From NCBI RefSeq assembly GCF_024139115.2, contig NC_085141.1, forward strand, positions 33,920,120-33,984,119: a DNA stretch of 64,000 nucleotides, read 5' to 3'. Shown here one piece after another: positions 1-10,682 of the stretch. A program made the translations under genes and the position numbers. The stretch comes from Armigeres subalbatus. Its lineage: Eukaryota; Arthropoda; Insecta; Diptera; Culicidae. How positions within the stretch are numbered: position 1 is the first letter of the stretch; the number at the start of each line of letters is the position of its first letter. The notes under the pieces are model-generated. The model was not told where the DNA came from. It did no database searches and saw nothing but the letters and a program-made list of their open reading frames with translations.

Positions 1-97
1 TTGATTCGATCGATTGGATTGATTCGCTCGATTGGATTGATTCGCTCGATTGGATTGATTCGATCGATTGGATTGATTCGATCGATTGGATTGATTG
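1..97. repeat. 18-bp tandem repeat
   Basis: About five copies of an 18-bp unit of the form TTGATTCGATCGATTGGA with C/A variation (CGCTCG versus CGATCG). The array continues past the hAT-like element at 655. The apparent reading frame across it (repeated IRSIGL) follows from the repeat period being a multiple of three and is not a gene. Confidence 0.9.
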
Positions 98-654
98 CAG
101 GCTTCGGAATTCTCACTCATATGAATAAAAACCTGCGATTAATCCATTTAGCGGAGTGTGATTTTTCATGGTCCCCCTGTGAGGAAGTATTCTCACACAA
201 CATTTTTATCCGGATAGAATGGCGGGTGATAAATTCGTGAGCGCCAGATCGCCGGATAATTTAATTTTAATTCCACGAATTTTCCTTCTCGTCGCCTCAT
301 CGGATAATTTTTACAAGCATATTTACAAAATTTAGGACCGCAACGGGATTCGAACCCAAAACAATTTTAAAATGTTCAGAGTGCCCACTAAAACCACACC
401 ACCACATGAATTGATTGAAAGCGAACGGAAAAACTCCTGTATTAAACCTTTTGCTTATCGTGGCGCATCGTTAGATTCAATCAGCTTGGAGTGGCAAAGC
501 AAGCGGCATTTGATTTTCGCGAAGCATGGGAAGAAGGATAACAATTTTTCGCACCATCGCTTGTGCCGGAGTTTATCGCACTGTAATTTATCCGGATAAA
601 ATGCATGGTGGAGTGATCAGTTGTCGCGTGAGTGAGTGAGAAATCCGAACCCTG
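98..654. mobile_element. Non-autonomous hAT-like DNA transposon
   Basis: A 557-bp element bounded by 22-bp terminal inverted repeats with two mismatches. The left end starts CAGGCTTCGGAATTCTCACT and the right end, read inward, starts CAGGGTTCGGATTTCTCACT. It is flanked by an exact 8-bp direct repeat ATTGATTG (90-97 and 655-662). CAG-starting termini with 8-bp duplications are typical of hAT elements. The duplicated target is itself part of the simple repeat, so some of the 8-bp match could be chance. It encodes no transposase. A tRNA-like T-arm lies inside it at about 336-362. Confidence 0.75.
336..400 (-). repeat. Degenerate tRNA-like segment
   Basis: On the minus strand a T-arm-like stretch (GGGTTCGAATCCCG) follows a plausible but degenerate D/anticodon region. 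The acceptor stem does not pair well. It is most likely a decayed tRNA-derived SINE head carried in the hAT-like element rather than a tRNA gene. Confidence 0.35.
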
Positions 655-660
655 ATTGAT

Positions 661-752
661 TGGATCGATTTCTCTTACTGACATTTTTTCTTCTATTGGA
701 TCGATTCCTTACTGACATTTCTTCTATTGGATCAATTTCACTTACTGACATT
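661..752. repeat. Short tandem repeat, ~31-36 bp unit
   Basis: Three units start at about 661, 697 and 728. Each runs TGGATCGATT then (C/T)CTTACTGACATTT and TTCTAT with small indels. They continue the GATTGGATC-rich array that the hAT-like element interrupts. Confidence 0.7.
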
Positions 753-802
753 TATTTATTGAATTTCTTTCTACAAACCACCACATTTAGAAAAGTATTT
801 TG

Positions 803-808
803 TTTATT
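803..808 (-). terminator. Poly(A) signal of the CDK7 gene
   Basis: AATAAA on the minus strand, about 64 nt downstream of the CDK7 stop codon (874-872). It is the nearest canonical signal and the spacing fits a short 3' UTR. Confidence 0.5.
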
Positions 809-871
809 CAATATTAAATGCACAGAACGAAACTTACTCAATAATAATACAAATAACAAAACTACTCACGA

Positions 872-1955
872 CTAGAACTGTAACCGCTTGGGCAGCGTTC
901 CCCCATCCACGGTGTCCGCCAGTTTCCGCTTCAGCGTCGGCTGTTTGTCCTCCTTCTCCTTGGTTCCGGCGTAGTAGCTGGCCGGCATTGGAAGCTTGCT
1001 GCCAACGGTTGGAGCCGGTTTATTGGAGAAGTACGGCATTTTGAGTGCTTCGGTACACGAGCACCGATTCATCGGATACAGCGCCAAAAGCTTATTGGCC
1101 AGATCCAACAAATCATCGGAAGCGGCAGTGAAAATGTCCCTCAAAGGAATGGCCGGAAAATGCTTATACTGGACAAAATCTGGCAACGATTTCACATCTG
1201 GCCAACTTTCATCCGTGGGCGTTCCCATCACCTGAAAAATCCGAGTCAGCTGGTCCAGATCACTTTCCCCGGGTAGGAAGGGAACCCGCAGCAGAAGTTC
1301 CGCCAAAATGCATCCCACAGCCCAGATATCTACTGCGGTTCCGTACTGACGTGCACCGAAAAGCAACCCGGACACCTATACCACCGGGTCCCAACCTGCT
1401 TGGTATTGACTCGATTCGCTGCCCCGAAAACTTGGCCAAACCAAAATCACCAATCTTCAAAATCCCGGACCCGCTGATTAGCAAATTATTTGGCTTCAAA
1501 TCTCGATGCAAAATCCAAACTGGTGCAGATATTCCAACCCTTTCAAAGTCTGAATCATGTAGCTCTTGATGTTGGCCGGGGTCAGAAGAATCTTCGAATC
1601 TTTGATGATGATTTCCAGATCCGTGTCCATGAAATCAAACACCAACGAAACGTTGCTCTTGTGGCCAAAAACGTCCAGCAGTCCGATGATATTTTCATGG
1701 TGCAGCTCGTGAAGTAGTTTGATTTCGCGCAATGCGGTCCGATTGATACCGTCGGCTGCTTCCTCGCGGTTGCCTATTTTGATCTTCTTCACCGCAACAA
1801 TTTCGTTTGTTTCAACGTCCCGTGCTTTGTAGACCGTAGCGAACTGCGGCAAAATAGAAATTTTAGCACCTTTATCAGGAAGCATGTTTTCAATCACATA
1901 CCTGGCCTTCGCCCAGAAAATCAATTTTCTCGTATCGATTAAGCCTGCTCTCCAT
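872..1955 (-). CDS. Cdk7: Cyclin-dependent kinase 7 (CAK/TFIIH kinase), frame broken three times
   Basis: CDK7 is the catalytic subunit of the Cdk-activating kinase; it phosphorylates T-loops of other CDKs and, within TFIIH, the RNA polymerase II tail. Exon 1 (1955-1902) starts at ATG and encodes [19 protein letters not shown] 58-bp GT-AG intron (1901-1844) follows, then exon 2 (1843-872) opening with FATVYKARD. Visible motifs in order are the VAVKKIK lysine, [19 protein letters not shown] catalytic loop, DFGLAKF, a T-loop with the activating threonine in [23 protein letters not shown], and the C-terminal LPKRLQF typical of the family. Three single-base deletions break the frame, near 1515-1522 (before HRDLK), 1427-1430 (after DFGLAK) and 1364-1371 (before LLFGAR). 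The T-loop reads VGTRW where the family has VVTRW. The retained intron argues against a processed pseudogene. Either assembly indels or a decayed copy explain the breaks. Identity is secure; intactness is not. Confidence 0.9.
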
Positions 1956-2221
1956 TTTCACTGATGTAAATCTAATTAGTAACAAATTCAATAACTTTAC
2001 AAATTTCAACGGCCTTGCCGGTGCGGTTTGGATCAGATTCTTGATCGCATCAGAAAACGCAGAAAACTAAAGAAGGTAAACAAACATTTGCTTCGAAAAT
2101 ATGACAGCCAACTTGTAGGTTCGAAAATACAGCTGGGCGATAGTCCCATACACGCCCGTTTCAATCTACTCAGAGACTAAGTAAAATTGTATTGCCTTTT
2201 TGTTTTTTTTCTCACGGAAAT
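1956..2221. other. CDK7 upstream region
   Basis: No reading frame or repeat is recognised here. It lies immediately upstream of the CDK7 start and presumably holds its 5' UTR and promoter, but I see no TATA box or initiator that I can defend. Confidence 0.3.
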
Positions 2222-2228
2222 CTTACTC

Positions 2229-2472
2229 CACAGAGAAACAGACGTCTCACTCAACATATGTTCCATCGTACACGGTTTATTTAACTTTTTGTAGGTGGTC
2301 AATCCGCCACCGATGGCGCTTTCATCGATTTTGCTTGTGTTTGACGTTTGCACACTACCGCCATCTGGTTGCCGCTTGGCCACTCACTGGGATTTTAGCA
2401 TTGGGCGACAATGTTTTCATGACGATGATTTTGATTGCAATTTGTTCTAAGTGAGACGTCTGTTTCTCTGTG
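2229..2472. mobile_element. MITE of the CACAGA / 7-bp-TSD group (GAG subtype)
   Basis: A 244-bp element with near-perfect inverted termini beginning CACAGAGAAACAGACGTCTC and an exact 7-bp direct repeat CTTACTC on each side (2222-2228, 2473-2479). There is no coding capacity. It is the same family as 10743-10995, in the opposite orientation. Its interior holds the core CCAGATGGCGGTAGTG (minus strand) that is shared with the related CACAGAC MITEs. Confidence 0.92.
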
Positions 2473-2584
2473 CTTACTCGTTTTCCGTAAAAACGGAACA
2501 ACTCAAAATTTGAGTACACGGACAGATATTTAAACACAAAACTTACGTAAAAAGTACTAAGATGAGAATATCGCATAATCTTTT

Positions 2585-2830
2585 ACCCAAATTTAGGTAG
2601 TGTTCTCTTTTTTTTATCATGATTCTTGCCAAAGATAAAGCGCGATGCATCAAACCCACCAATCAAACAATTTACCCACTAATGGGTACTTCTATATGCT
2701 ATCTCTTTCTGCCTGCAGAAAACTTTACCCATTTTTAAGTTCAGCGGCACAACTCATTAATGGGTTATGCCGCTGACGAGGCCACCGAAATTCAAAAAAG
2801 TACCCATTAATTGGTAAACGAAAATCTCCG
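2585..2830. repeat. Palindrome-rich region with repeated ACCCATTAATGGGT motifs
   Basis: Contains TACCCACTAATGGGTA (2671-2686), a 36-bp near-perfect palindrome at 2741-2776 whose outer arms are TCAGCGGCA/TGCCGCTGA, and GTACCCATTAATTGGTA near 2810. It looks like a small inverted-repeat element, but I could not fix termini or a target duplication. Confidence 0.4.
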
Positions 2831-2867
2831 TGCATCGGTGTTGTTCAGTACAATAAGGGTATGTTCA

Positions 2868-2995
2868 AATATTACGTAACGCAATAGGGGGAGGAGGTGT
2901 TTGATTTTTGTTACGCTTTGTTACGCAAATTATAGGGGGTGGGGGTCCGTCGAAATATTGTTACGCGTAACAAGTTATTTGGATGGACTATTTAA
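2868..2995. mobile_element. Short inverted-repeat element with internal G-tracts
   Basis: The outer arms are TTCAAATATTACGTAACGC on the left and, read inward from the right, CCAAATAACTTGTTACGCG. Between them are TAGGGGGAGGAGG and TAGGGGGTGGGGG tracts separated by a GTTACGC inverted pair. The layout resembles the CACGTGGTC elements at 12242 and 27393. A degenerate relative of the left arm appears near 6952-6977. Confidence 0.5.
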
Positions 2996-3778
2996 ACACT
3001 ACCGCTACATTAGGACATACCACAACGATAGGACGTTTTACCCTATATATAAAAGCTTTGCACTTAAATCGTGATCAGTTACTTTCATATATGAAAAATA
3101 TGTGCAGTGCTTATGATTTTTTGCAAGCTCTATCAAGATAAATTTTAAGTGCAGCTCTAATGATATTTAATAACAAGCAGGGCTTGGATGAATGAAGCAA
3201 TGAAGATAAGGACCGATGCTTCAGCACCAGATATACTCCCGAGGAAGATAGCCTCATGAGAGAACAGTTTCAAAGTGCATAGTGAAAAATGCTTCCCCGC
3301 TCCATATGGCACTGTTGTGCGAAACAATTGTAGAGTAAAATCAAACACCCGCTAGTGCAGAGAATATTTAACTCTGTTGCCTCACTTATACTAAGTTGCG
3401 AATTTCTGTTGAGATTAATGTTTAAAAGAGAGGTACATAATGCAGGCTCTCTCTTTCTTGCCAATATGGGTTTGTATTTACATAACACTCACTCGCATCT
3501 GATGCACTGCCGATAAACGAAGGAAGCATCCTCATTTCACGCAGCCCTACTGAACGATGCCTCCTCGGCACTACCCCGCTTATGAAGATGCCACGTTCAA
3601 AAATCCCCACTTTCAATGTATAAAACGCTTTCCCCACTTTCAATATCAATCGGTGCACCGAAATTAAAACTTCACTGTGGGCTAAAAACGAAGCATTCGT
3701 TCGTTTTTGAACGAACTTTCCAAGATCTGATAACAAGCTATTAAAATCCATTCATCTTATTTCTTATGAATTGGTTTA
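2996..3778. other. Intergenic, nothing recognised
   Basis: AT-rich sequence with no recognisable gene. A 109-codon minus-strand frame (3751-3422) has no family resemblance that I can see and no gene context. Confidence 0.4.
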
Positions 3779-4032
3779 CACGTAAAAAAAAATAATGTTA
3801 TTTATTATTAAGATTTCTAATACCTTTTTGCCAAAGCAGGTGCTTAATGATATGTATAAGGAAAAACTTATACATTGCATTAGCCACATACATTCCAAAA
3901 CTTATACATTTCATTAACTTATGAATGTTATTAGCTTTTTGGTATGGGATCATTCATTAGGTGGCATAATGAAGTGCATTACTATCTTCGAATGATTTTT
4001 TGCCATAACTTATAAGGTTTTTTCGTTACGTG
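3779..4032. mobile_element. TA-flanked MITE
   Basis: A 254-bp AT-rich element with inverted termini CACGTAA... (left) and CACGTAACGAAAAAACC (right, read inward). It is flanked by TA on both sides (3777-3778, 4033-4034), as expected for a Tc1/mariner-type insertion. The left terminus has lost or changed the CG after CACGTAA. It is non-coding. Confidence 0.6.
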
Positions 4033-4034
4033 TA

Positions 4035-4592
4035 GTGAAAATAATAAATATATTCAAATTTAGGATTGTGATAAATGAAAACGTTCGATAATACAGATAT
4101 AAAACCAAGGCAAATTTCAATCGAAATAAAGTCGATTTGAAGTGAATGCAATTGATAGACACTGTTTGATCATTTTTGCAACACATCATCTAAGACACTG
4201 AACTGTAATTTTTGTCTAAGCAAGCGTAGATTTTGTACATTACCAATGACATCGAGTAGTTTGTTTATTTTAACATCAACAAAGAAACTCGAGCATGATT
4301 TCTGATTTTACAATTGCTTTGTATAAAATTTATTAATAGATTTTCTTATTTCAGAATTCCAAACCATCCTTTGCCAAGATGATTTACAAGGGAAATCGCA
4401 GAAACAAGTTTTGAACATGGCATTCAACAATATCAACAAAAATTAAAGTGTTGCAACCCTTTTTCCACCTTTGAGTTGAGCGATTCCGAACGACTTCTAT
4501 ATTCGTAATCGTGTCCATCTTCGGACTCCTATTTGGGGCATCTGCTTGCACAATTTTAGTTCTCTGTCTGGCGTTTTAGATTCATTGTAATA
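4035..4592. other. Intergenic, nothing recognised
   Basis: AT-rich sequence between two MITEs with no supported gene or repeat boundary. Confidence 0.4.
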
Positions 4593-4599
4593 TATAACC

Positions 4600-4851
4600 A
4601 CAGACAAACAGACATAACACATTGAATATTCACTCATCAAATGCATCGTTGTATAAGCACTAACGACATTTGTGAATTTCAATTAGTTGGGCAAATCGCG
4701 AACCAGATGGCGGTAGTGAGCAAACGTCAAACTCGAGCAAATCCGATGCGCGCGCCACTAGTGATCGATTGGCCAACTAATGAATATTTGAATTGACCAG
4801 TAAATCAGTGAACGATGGAAATTTGACGAGTGTTATGTCTGTTTGTCTGTG
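4600..4851. mobile_element. MITE of the CACAGA / 7-bp-TSD group (CAGAC subtype)
   Basis: 252 bp, inverted termini CACAGACAAACAGACATAAC, exact 7-bp target duplication ATATAAC (4593-4599, 4852-4858). The interior includes CCAGATGGCGGTAGTGAGCA and a GCGCGCGCCA stretch. It is closely related to the copy at 6239. Confidence 0.92.
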
Positions 4852-4858
4852 ATATAAC

Positions 4859-5667
4859 CATCAATTGAAATTTGCTTTCAATTTGGAAAGATTTATAATA
4901 CGATACTGCAAATGTCCGTGTCCGCAAATTCTTACGTGAAGTAGAGAAGAATCTTGCGTCCTACTCAATGTCTTCGCGCGAAACTTAATGGTTTAGAGGC
5001 CTGGCCAAAACACGGTCACCAGAGCTTATATTGAACGATTATGCGCAATGTATGTTTAAAATGAGTTGCCGTATTGTCGATAGTTTCAAACTTTTGTTGC
5101 GTACTGATAATAAATTGCCTCGGAAATAGCACAAGTAAATTAACTCAAACTAGGAAATATTTTCGTTATGATGTAATTATCTTGAACTATCAACTAACTT
5201 CACTTCTTCGCAATGCATAGATCCATCGTCATAATCATCCATATATTACCGAGTAGGTATGTTACAGCACCTTTGCAAGTATGTATTTTGCCAAAAAGGG
5301 GAAATAAATCCATTGCTTTATTCATGCGAGGAAGGATTTTTTTTCTTGCTAATTGCTTTCAATTGATGTTTCACGAAATGTGTTCATTACCGCTGTCATC
5401 GTTTGATTTGACAGATGGTTCATTCGGTGCGTTGCTAAAATCAGCAAATGCACTTTTAATCAATCTCGATTCACATCGAAATAAAGTCGCTTTGGTTACT
5501 TTGTTAATTTCAGCGAATAAATTTAAATAAATCTATGTGAGACACCCCTTGTATAAAACTCATGATGATTGATTTATTGCGTTTATCATTTTACTGATTC
5601 CCGTTTTTTCTCCCATAAGTTTGGCCGAGCACGGCTAGTTGGGATCAACAATCTACGTTCAGAGGAG
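4859..5667. other. Intergenic, nothing recognised
   Basis: A 105-codon plus-strand frame (5213-5530) is present but shows no recognisable domain and lies among repeats. I do not call it a gene. Confidence 0.4.
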
Positions 5668-5682
5668 CCCTCTACTTGATCT

Positions 5683-5973
5683 TCTTCTTCTTCTTCTTAT
5701 TGGCATTACATCCCCACACTGGGACAGGGCCGCCTCGCAGCTTAGTGTTCACTAAGCACTTCCACAGTTATTAACTGCGAGGTTTCTAAGCCAGGTTACC
5801 ATTTTTGCATTCGTATATCATGAGGCTAACACGATGATACTTTTATGCCCAGGGAAGTCGAGACAATTTCCAATCCGAAAATTGCCTAGACCGGCACTGG
5901 GAATCGAACCCAGCCACCCTCAGCATGGTCTTGCTTTGTATCCGCGCGTCTTACCGCACGGCTAAGGAGGGCC
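5683..5973 (-). mobile_element. Feilai SINE (tRNA-derived)
   Basis: A complete 291-bp SINE on the minus strand. The tRNA-like head (5973-5891) starts CCCTCCTTAGCCGTGCGGTA and contains a pol III B-box-like GGTTCGATTCC. The body includes the conserved block ending in CACTGGGACAGG... (plus sense), and the tail is an AAG trinucleotide repeat. An exact 15-bp target duplication CCCTCTACTTGATCT lies at 5668-5682 and 5974-5988. I recognise the sequence as the Feilai family of Aedes; this is the main clue to the organism. Confidence 0.9.
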
Positions 5974-5988
5974 CCCTCTACTTGATCT

Positions 5989-6231
5989 GATGTTATCATA
6001 TTTCCTGTGAGCAGGTTTCTTGCTGTTGATTCGTCTTTGAATATGCAACGTCGATGAATATTAGAATAAGCAAAGCTAGCACCACACTTTCCGTTAGTCA
6101 TAGGATGCCCATCACTGCGCAAATTCGATCGGAGGAATGCCTCACTTCCGGAAGGTACATCGCCATTGAGGTTAACGGTTTTTCCGCATAATCATGGACC
6201 ATACGTAGACGGCATCTGTTATATTTGAAGA
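5989..6231. other. Intergenic, nothing recognised
   Basis: Unique-looking sequence between Feilai and a MITE, with no supported feature. Confidence 0.35.
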
Positions 6232-6238
6232 GAATAAG

Positions 6239-6497
6239 CACAGACAAACAGACATAACACATTGAACATTTACTCATCAAATTCATCGTCGTTCAAACAC
6301 TAACTGACATCTGTTGATTTCAGTTAGTTGGGCAAATCCCGAACCAGATGGCGGTAGTGAGCAAACGTCAAACTCGAGCAAAAACGATGCGCGCGCCACG
6401 AGTGATCGATTGGCCAACTAATGATTATTTGAATTGACCAGTAAATCAGTGAACGATGGAAATTTGACGAGTGTTATGTAATGTCTGTTTGTCTGTG
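6239..6497. mobile_element. MITE of the CACAGA / 7-bp-TSD group (CAGAC subtype)
   Basis: 259 bp, inverted termini CACAGACAAACAGACATAAC, exact 7-bp duplication GAATAAG (6232-6238, 6498-6504). The right end carries a small extra GTAAT before the terminus. The internal core CCAGATGGCGGTAGTGAGCA is shared with 4600-4851. Confidence 0.92.
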
Positions 6498-6504
6498 GAA
6501 TAAG

Positions 6505-8586
6505 TGTTATTTTAGCGATGGTCTCACTAATAGTAGTTCACTATGTGTATCGACTGCGATCAGCCGAATGCCCGACTGATCAGCCGAATCCATCTGTGTC
6601 GTCACCTGTTCCCGAAAGCGCGTCATCACCGTCCTGTGTCCCAAGCTCGACTGACTGCCGCGTCGTTCATCGTACGCCTTTTATGCGGCCAGTAATGTGA
6701 CTCAAACACGTGTGTATGTGTATGTTGGCTTATTGACCGAGGCGTCACTTAACAGCACGTTCCATATATTATGCATCTCGAGAAAATATAGAATACTGCG
6801 GCGTCCTGCTGGCTGCTTCTCAGGTAATCGCAACAGTCACTAAACACGACAAAGTCGATAAAAATCTTACCCACCGTATGCACTTGTTTTTTTTCGAATT
6901 TTCGATGTACCATACATCAGTTGGTAGATGTACAATTGAAGAACTATATAAGGGTTCTTTCTAAAACTACGTAACGCTAAAATAAGATTTATTGTTCGAA
7001 TCTCGTAATGCGGATGATATTTCAACATTATATTGTATAATATGAGGAAAAATTTGGTCGAGAAAATGAACGATTTGTTTTATAGTAACATAATTTAATC
7101 GCTCTTTCCTCATATTGTAAATTGGTGGAATACCATTTTTCGTATTGATGAAAAAAATGAGGTAGTGCAGACGTATTGTTGCGATAGATGATTCGTACTG
7201 TTTTACAAGTATTGTTTGGAATGGTTTTGAAAAAAAACCGAACTCGTTAGTTGGGCCGAGGTCGTGACCCAACCAGCGAATCGCGACTGTAGTTCAGAAC
7301 TATGCGGGAACCGCTCGCGGAAAGCTGGATAGCGGAAGATTTTAATCTATGCGGGCCTGCAGGGAGATTTGAAACCATTCGATGAATAGTAATTTTATTA
7401 TAAAGGTAGCACAGCTCTATTTTCGAACCATTTATAAATAAGAAAAAAACACCAGCCCTGTAAGCAAGATGTCAGATGACAGTCAGCTGTGGCAACGGAC
7501 CAAACTCAATGAGAATAGATAGAAGGTGAGGAAGAAGACCAAATGCAAGTGTATTAGTAGATGATGGAAAATGTAAACAGCAAATGGTGACGTACATATT
7601 TGCACGGCTTCTTATGGGAGCTCGTTCGAATGTAGTAGTGAAAGCTTTTTCGCCATACACGAAAGGCACGCACACAATATATGGATTTCCATACCTTAGT
7701 ATCTATTTTCATTGGACCAAACTGACTGACTATCATCAGCTGCTTTTGGCAGAATGATAACAGTTTCCCAAAGTAAAAATAATTCTCATAAAATCGAGAA
7801 AAGTGTCGTCACATTTGTATGAATTTACGTATTTTAGCATTCCTCAAGTTCTTACTAGACGAGCCCCTCTCGCGAGTGGTTGTTAACGTGGGTAAAAAAA
7901 TCGCATTGGTGTGCAAAAAGTAGCACCGCCGTTGGTTAGTGCGGCGCAAAAAATCTTCGATCCATTTATTCTCTGGCTATTGAAATCGACGAACAATGCC
8001 AGAGTAGTAAACAAAGGATCGCCAGTGCCTCCCAGATTGTGTGAACTTTATTGAGTTTTGGCCAGATTGATTGCGGTGACGGAAGTGAATCGTGCAGCTT
8101 GCGGGTGACGAATCGTGCGTGTTTGTGAAAACTGAATTACCACATCGTTTGTTATATAACCGTATATATGAGATAAAGTAGAACGATCTTTAGAATCGGA
8201 GTGGTGAATGAATGATTGTTGGAATTTTGAGGCGCGTATCTGTGAGTTGTGGCTCGTGTGTATAAGCAGAATGGGCTGCTACGAGCTTAGCTAATCCACA
8301 GGTGTCAAGTCTGGAAGGAACGATGATAAAACTTCTACACCAACGAAATCAAACGACAAGATACGGTCTCGGACTGGTATGCTGATCAAACGGGTGCGAA
8401 CGCTTCGGACCGTGTAGATTTTTGGCAACGATAACGACGACGGCTGGCTGCGGTGGCGGGTGCCGGCGATTAGGTTCTAAATTTATTCAATCAAAACTTG
8501 TAGGAAGTGTCCCGCACAGGCTGTGCGAGGAAAGCAGATACAAAGCGCTCAAAATTCCCTCATCAAGCGAAACGACAGCCCAGGCG
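6505..8586. other. Upstream and 5' UTR region of the mitochondrial carrier gene
   Basis: No gene is recognised at 6505-7860; a degenerate ACTACGTAACGC motif near 6965 resembles the element at 2868. The stretch from about 7900 to the ATG at 8587 is less AT-rich and probably holds the promoter and 5' UTR. A reading frame open from 8422 has no ATG before 8587, so I place the start there. Confidence 0.4.
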
Positions 8587-9044
8587 ATGGCCGTTGTGAG
8601 GGCCGGACAGGACCTGAATAATGCCCGGGGGAGCCCCGGGGTTGTGTCTTGGCGAGAATTCGCCTGCGGTTGGGGAGCGGCCTTCGTCAACATCACGGTC
8701 ACATATCCCATCTACAAAATGATATTTAGACAAATGTTGCATGGGGTGCAGCTGAATCAGGCCTTCGGGCAGATTCGTAGCGAAGGAATCACGTATCTGT
8801 ATCGGGGAATCTTTCCGCCGTTGGCGCAGAAAACGATTTCCCTGTCGTTGATGTTCGGTGTGTACGATGGGACGAAGCGACCGTTGGTGGAATTCTTCGG
8901 AATGAATGAGTACGCGGCCAAATCGCTTGCTGCAATGGCAGCGGGCTCAGTGGAAGCGGTGCTGATGCCATTTGAACGGGTACAGACCTTACTGGCCGAT
9001 GCAAAGTATCATCAAAAGTATAGGAATACGCATCACGCGTTTAG
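8587..9044 (+). CDS. SLC25A51-like: SLC25A51-like mitochondrial carrier, exon 1
   Basis: Encodes residues 1-152 plus two bases of codon 153. The family (SLC25A51/52, formerly MCART1) carries NAD+ across the inner mitochondrial membrane and belongs to the six-helix, three-repeat carrier superfamily. The family signature is visible: WREFACGWGAAFVNI, then TYPIYKMIFRQ, LYRGIFPPLAQKT, and FERVQTLLADAKYHQKYRNT. The usual carrier PX(D/E)XX(K/R) motif is modified (YPIYK, PFERV), as is typical of this subfamily. ATG 8587 is the first in-frame methionine. The exon ends ...CACGCGTTTAG|GTAAGC, a consensus donor in phase 2. The three exons together encode 290 aa against about 297 in the human protein, with no frame break. 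Confidence 0.9.
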
Positions 9045-10660
9045 GTAAGCGCTTTTTTTTTACTACCCTTGTACTAAGTGTTCATGCAATTATTATTAAG
9101 CGATTTACTCGTAATATGTTTCATTCGACGGGGGTTTCGTTGTTTCATTATCAAAACTAATCAAATTGAGATCCAATTATGGGGTCAAACGTTATGGCCA
9201 AAATACTTTTTTATAACACACGAGAAAGGCATTAACACAGCTATGTGGATTATTCAGGGTTTTTGACAATGGTACAACATGATAATTGCCCAATTACCTT
9301 TTTTCATAGAGTGGAATTAGAATTGGTGTATATTCTTGTATCTAGCAACAGTTGCTCTATTAGCAGTGGTTTGTAGCTGTTTGTAGGACCATAATAATTA
9401 ATGACTGATTTGTTTATTGGTCAATTCCAGTCAACATATGAGTGAGTCGATAGTCAAATGTAGGTAATTAATGAATCAATAGCGAATGAGTGTTAATTGA
9501 TAGAAGGTTGGAATTGGCTAGTATTTTCGATGATGAAATACTTGGAAAGATTTATCCAGAACGGCTTTAAGGTGCCGAAAGCTATGCAGAAGTATACGAA
9601 AGTGCCTTCTGATTGGCTAAAATGGATTAGCAGTAAGACAAAAATGGTATTTTTAGATTCCTTCTAACCTCATTTAAAAATAATATTTATGCGATTTTAG
9701 AACATTTCATTGAGTCGACAACCCCTCCAATATTGATTCACTATGGATGGCTGTTAATTTCAAAACCCAATTTGCCTAATAATAACTCTACTAACCATGG
9801 TCTGGCGGATGAAATGGCGATATCTTATTGAACTGTAATTTTTGGAATCAATCAAGCATGACGTCACAAAGGGAATCAACATTGGTATTGGTAAAAGGTA
9901 TTCGAATCAAATCGAGTGCAAAATAAATGGGCAATAAAAATGAGCGGTTATAAAGAATGTGAAAACATTTTTTCAATAGGAATAAGTTTAACATTTTTTT
10001 TTATTTATCTTTTCGCAGGGGCGTCTCGTGAACTTTTGGTACACCTGTTCTACCAGCCTGCTAAAAAAATATGCATCAAGCTGAGTGGTTTAGAATGAAA
10101 GTTGTGTATTTAAACTAATATTGCAAACTTTTCTTGTACAACGTAACCAAACATTAGAAAAAAAAAAACAATTTAAATAGAAATTATTTACAAAACAATA
10201 AACAGCTTATTAATCTCTTTCGTTCCAAAAATGTTTTAAATTAAGATGCACTTAAAATTGAAAACTCTCCTAAGTCGTCCGGAATCTAACTTGGTAACAG
10301 TTGACGATAACTGGATATTGCTCAAAATAGAGATCTTTCATGAGATCACCATTCGGGTGCACAGGACCCATCGCCTATAGCATTTAAAAATTTTTCACAT
10401 ATTTTGTTGTTATGAAAGAAACGTAATTAACCATTATTAGTATCATCATTTGATGCAACCCCAGATTGAGTCCACTGAAATGTTTTCGTTTAGTTTTTCA
10501 AATTTAGTGAAAACTATGCCTTTTTCTCCATGTAGATTGATTTTGATTATTTGGACAAAAAAAATTAATAATTCAATTTTATAATATTTTATAATAATCA
10601 AAATTTGACGTCTCTTTTGAAAACTCAAACATTAATTTAATATTATTCTTGAGGCTGAAT
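9045..10660. other. Intronic sequence, nothing recognised
   Basis: AT-rich. There are no elements with clear termini and no coding frame with recognisable motifs. Confidence 0.35.
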
Positions 10661-10682
10661 TGTTTATGATGCATAATCATCA

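Noticed and set aside
3422..3751. 109-codon minus-strand ORF
   Set aside because: No recognisable motif, no gene context, and length expected by chance in this composition.
5213..5530. 105-codon plus-strand ORF
   Set aside because: No domain, no splice or poly(A) context; flanked by MITEs and a SINE.
5891..5973. tRNA gene on the minus strand
   Set aside because: It is the head of a Feilai SINE with body, AAG tail and a 15-bp target duplication.
8422..8586. N-terminal extension of the carrier protein
   Set aside because: The frame is open but has no ATG, and the Gly/Cys-rich sequence does not resemble the carrier family; it is better read as 5' UTR.
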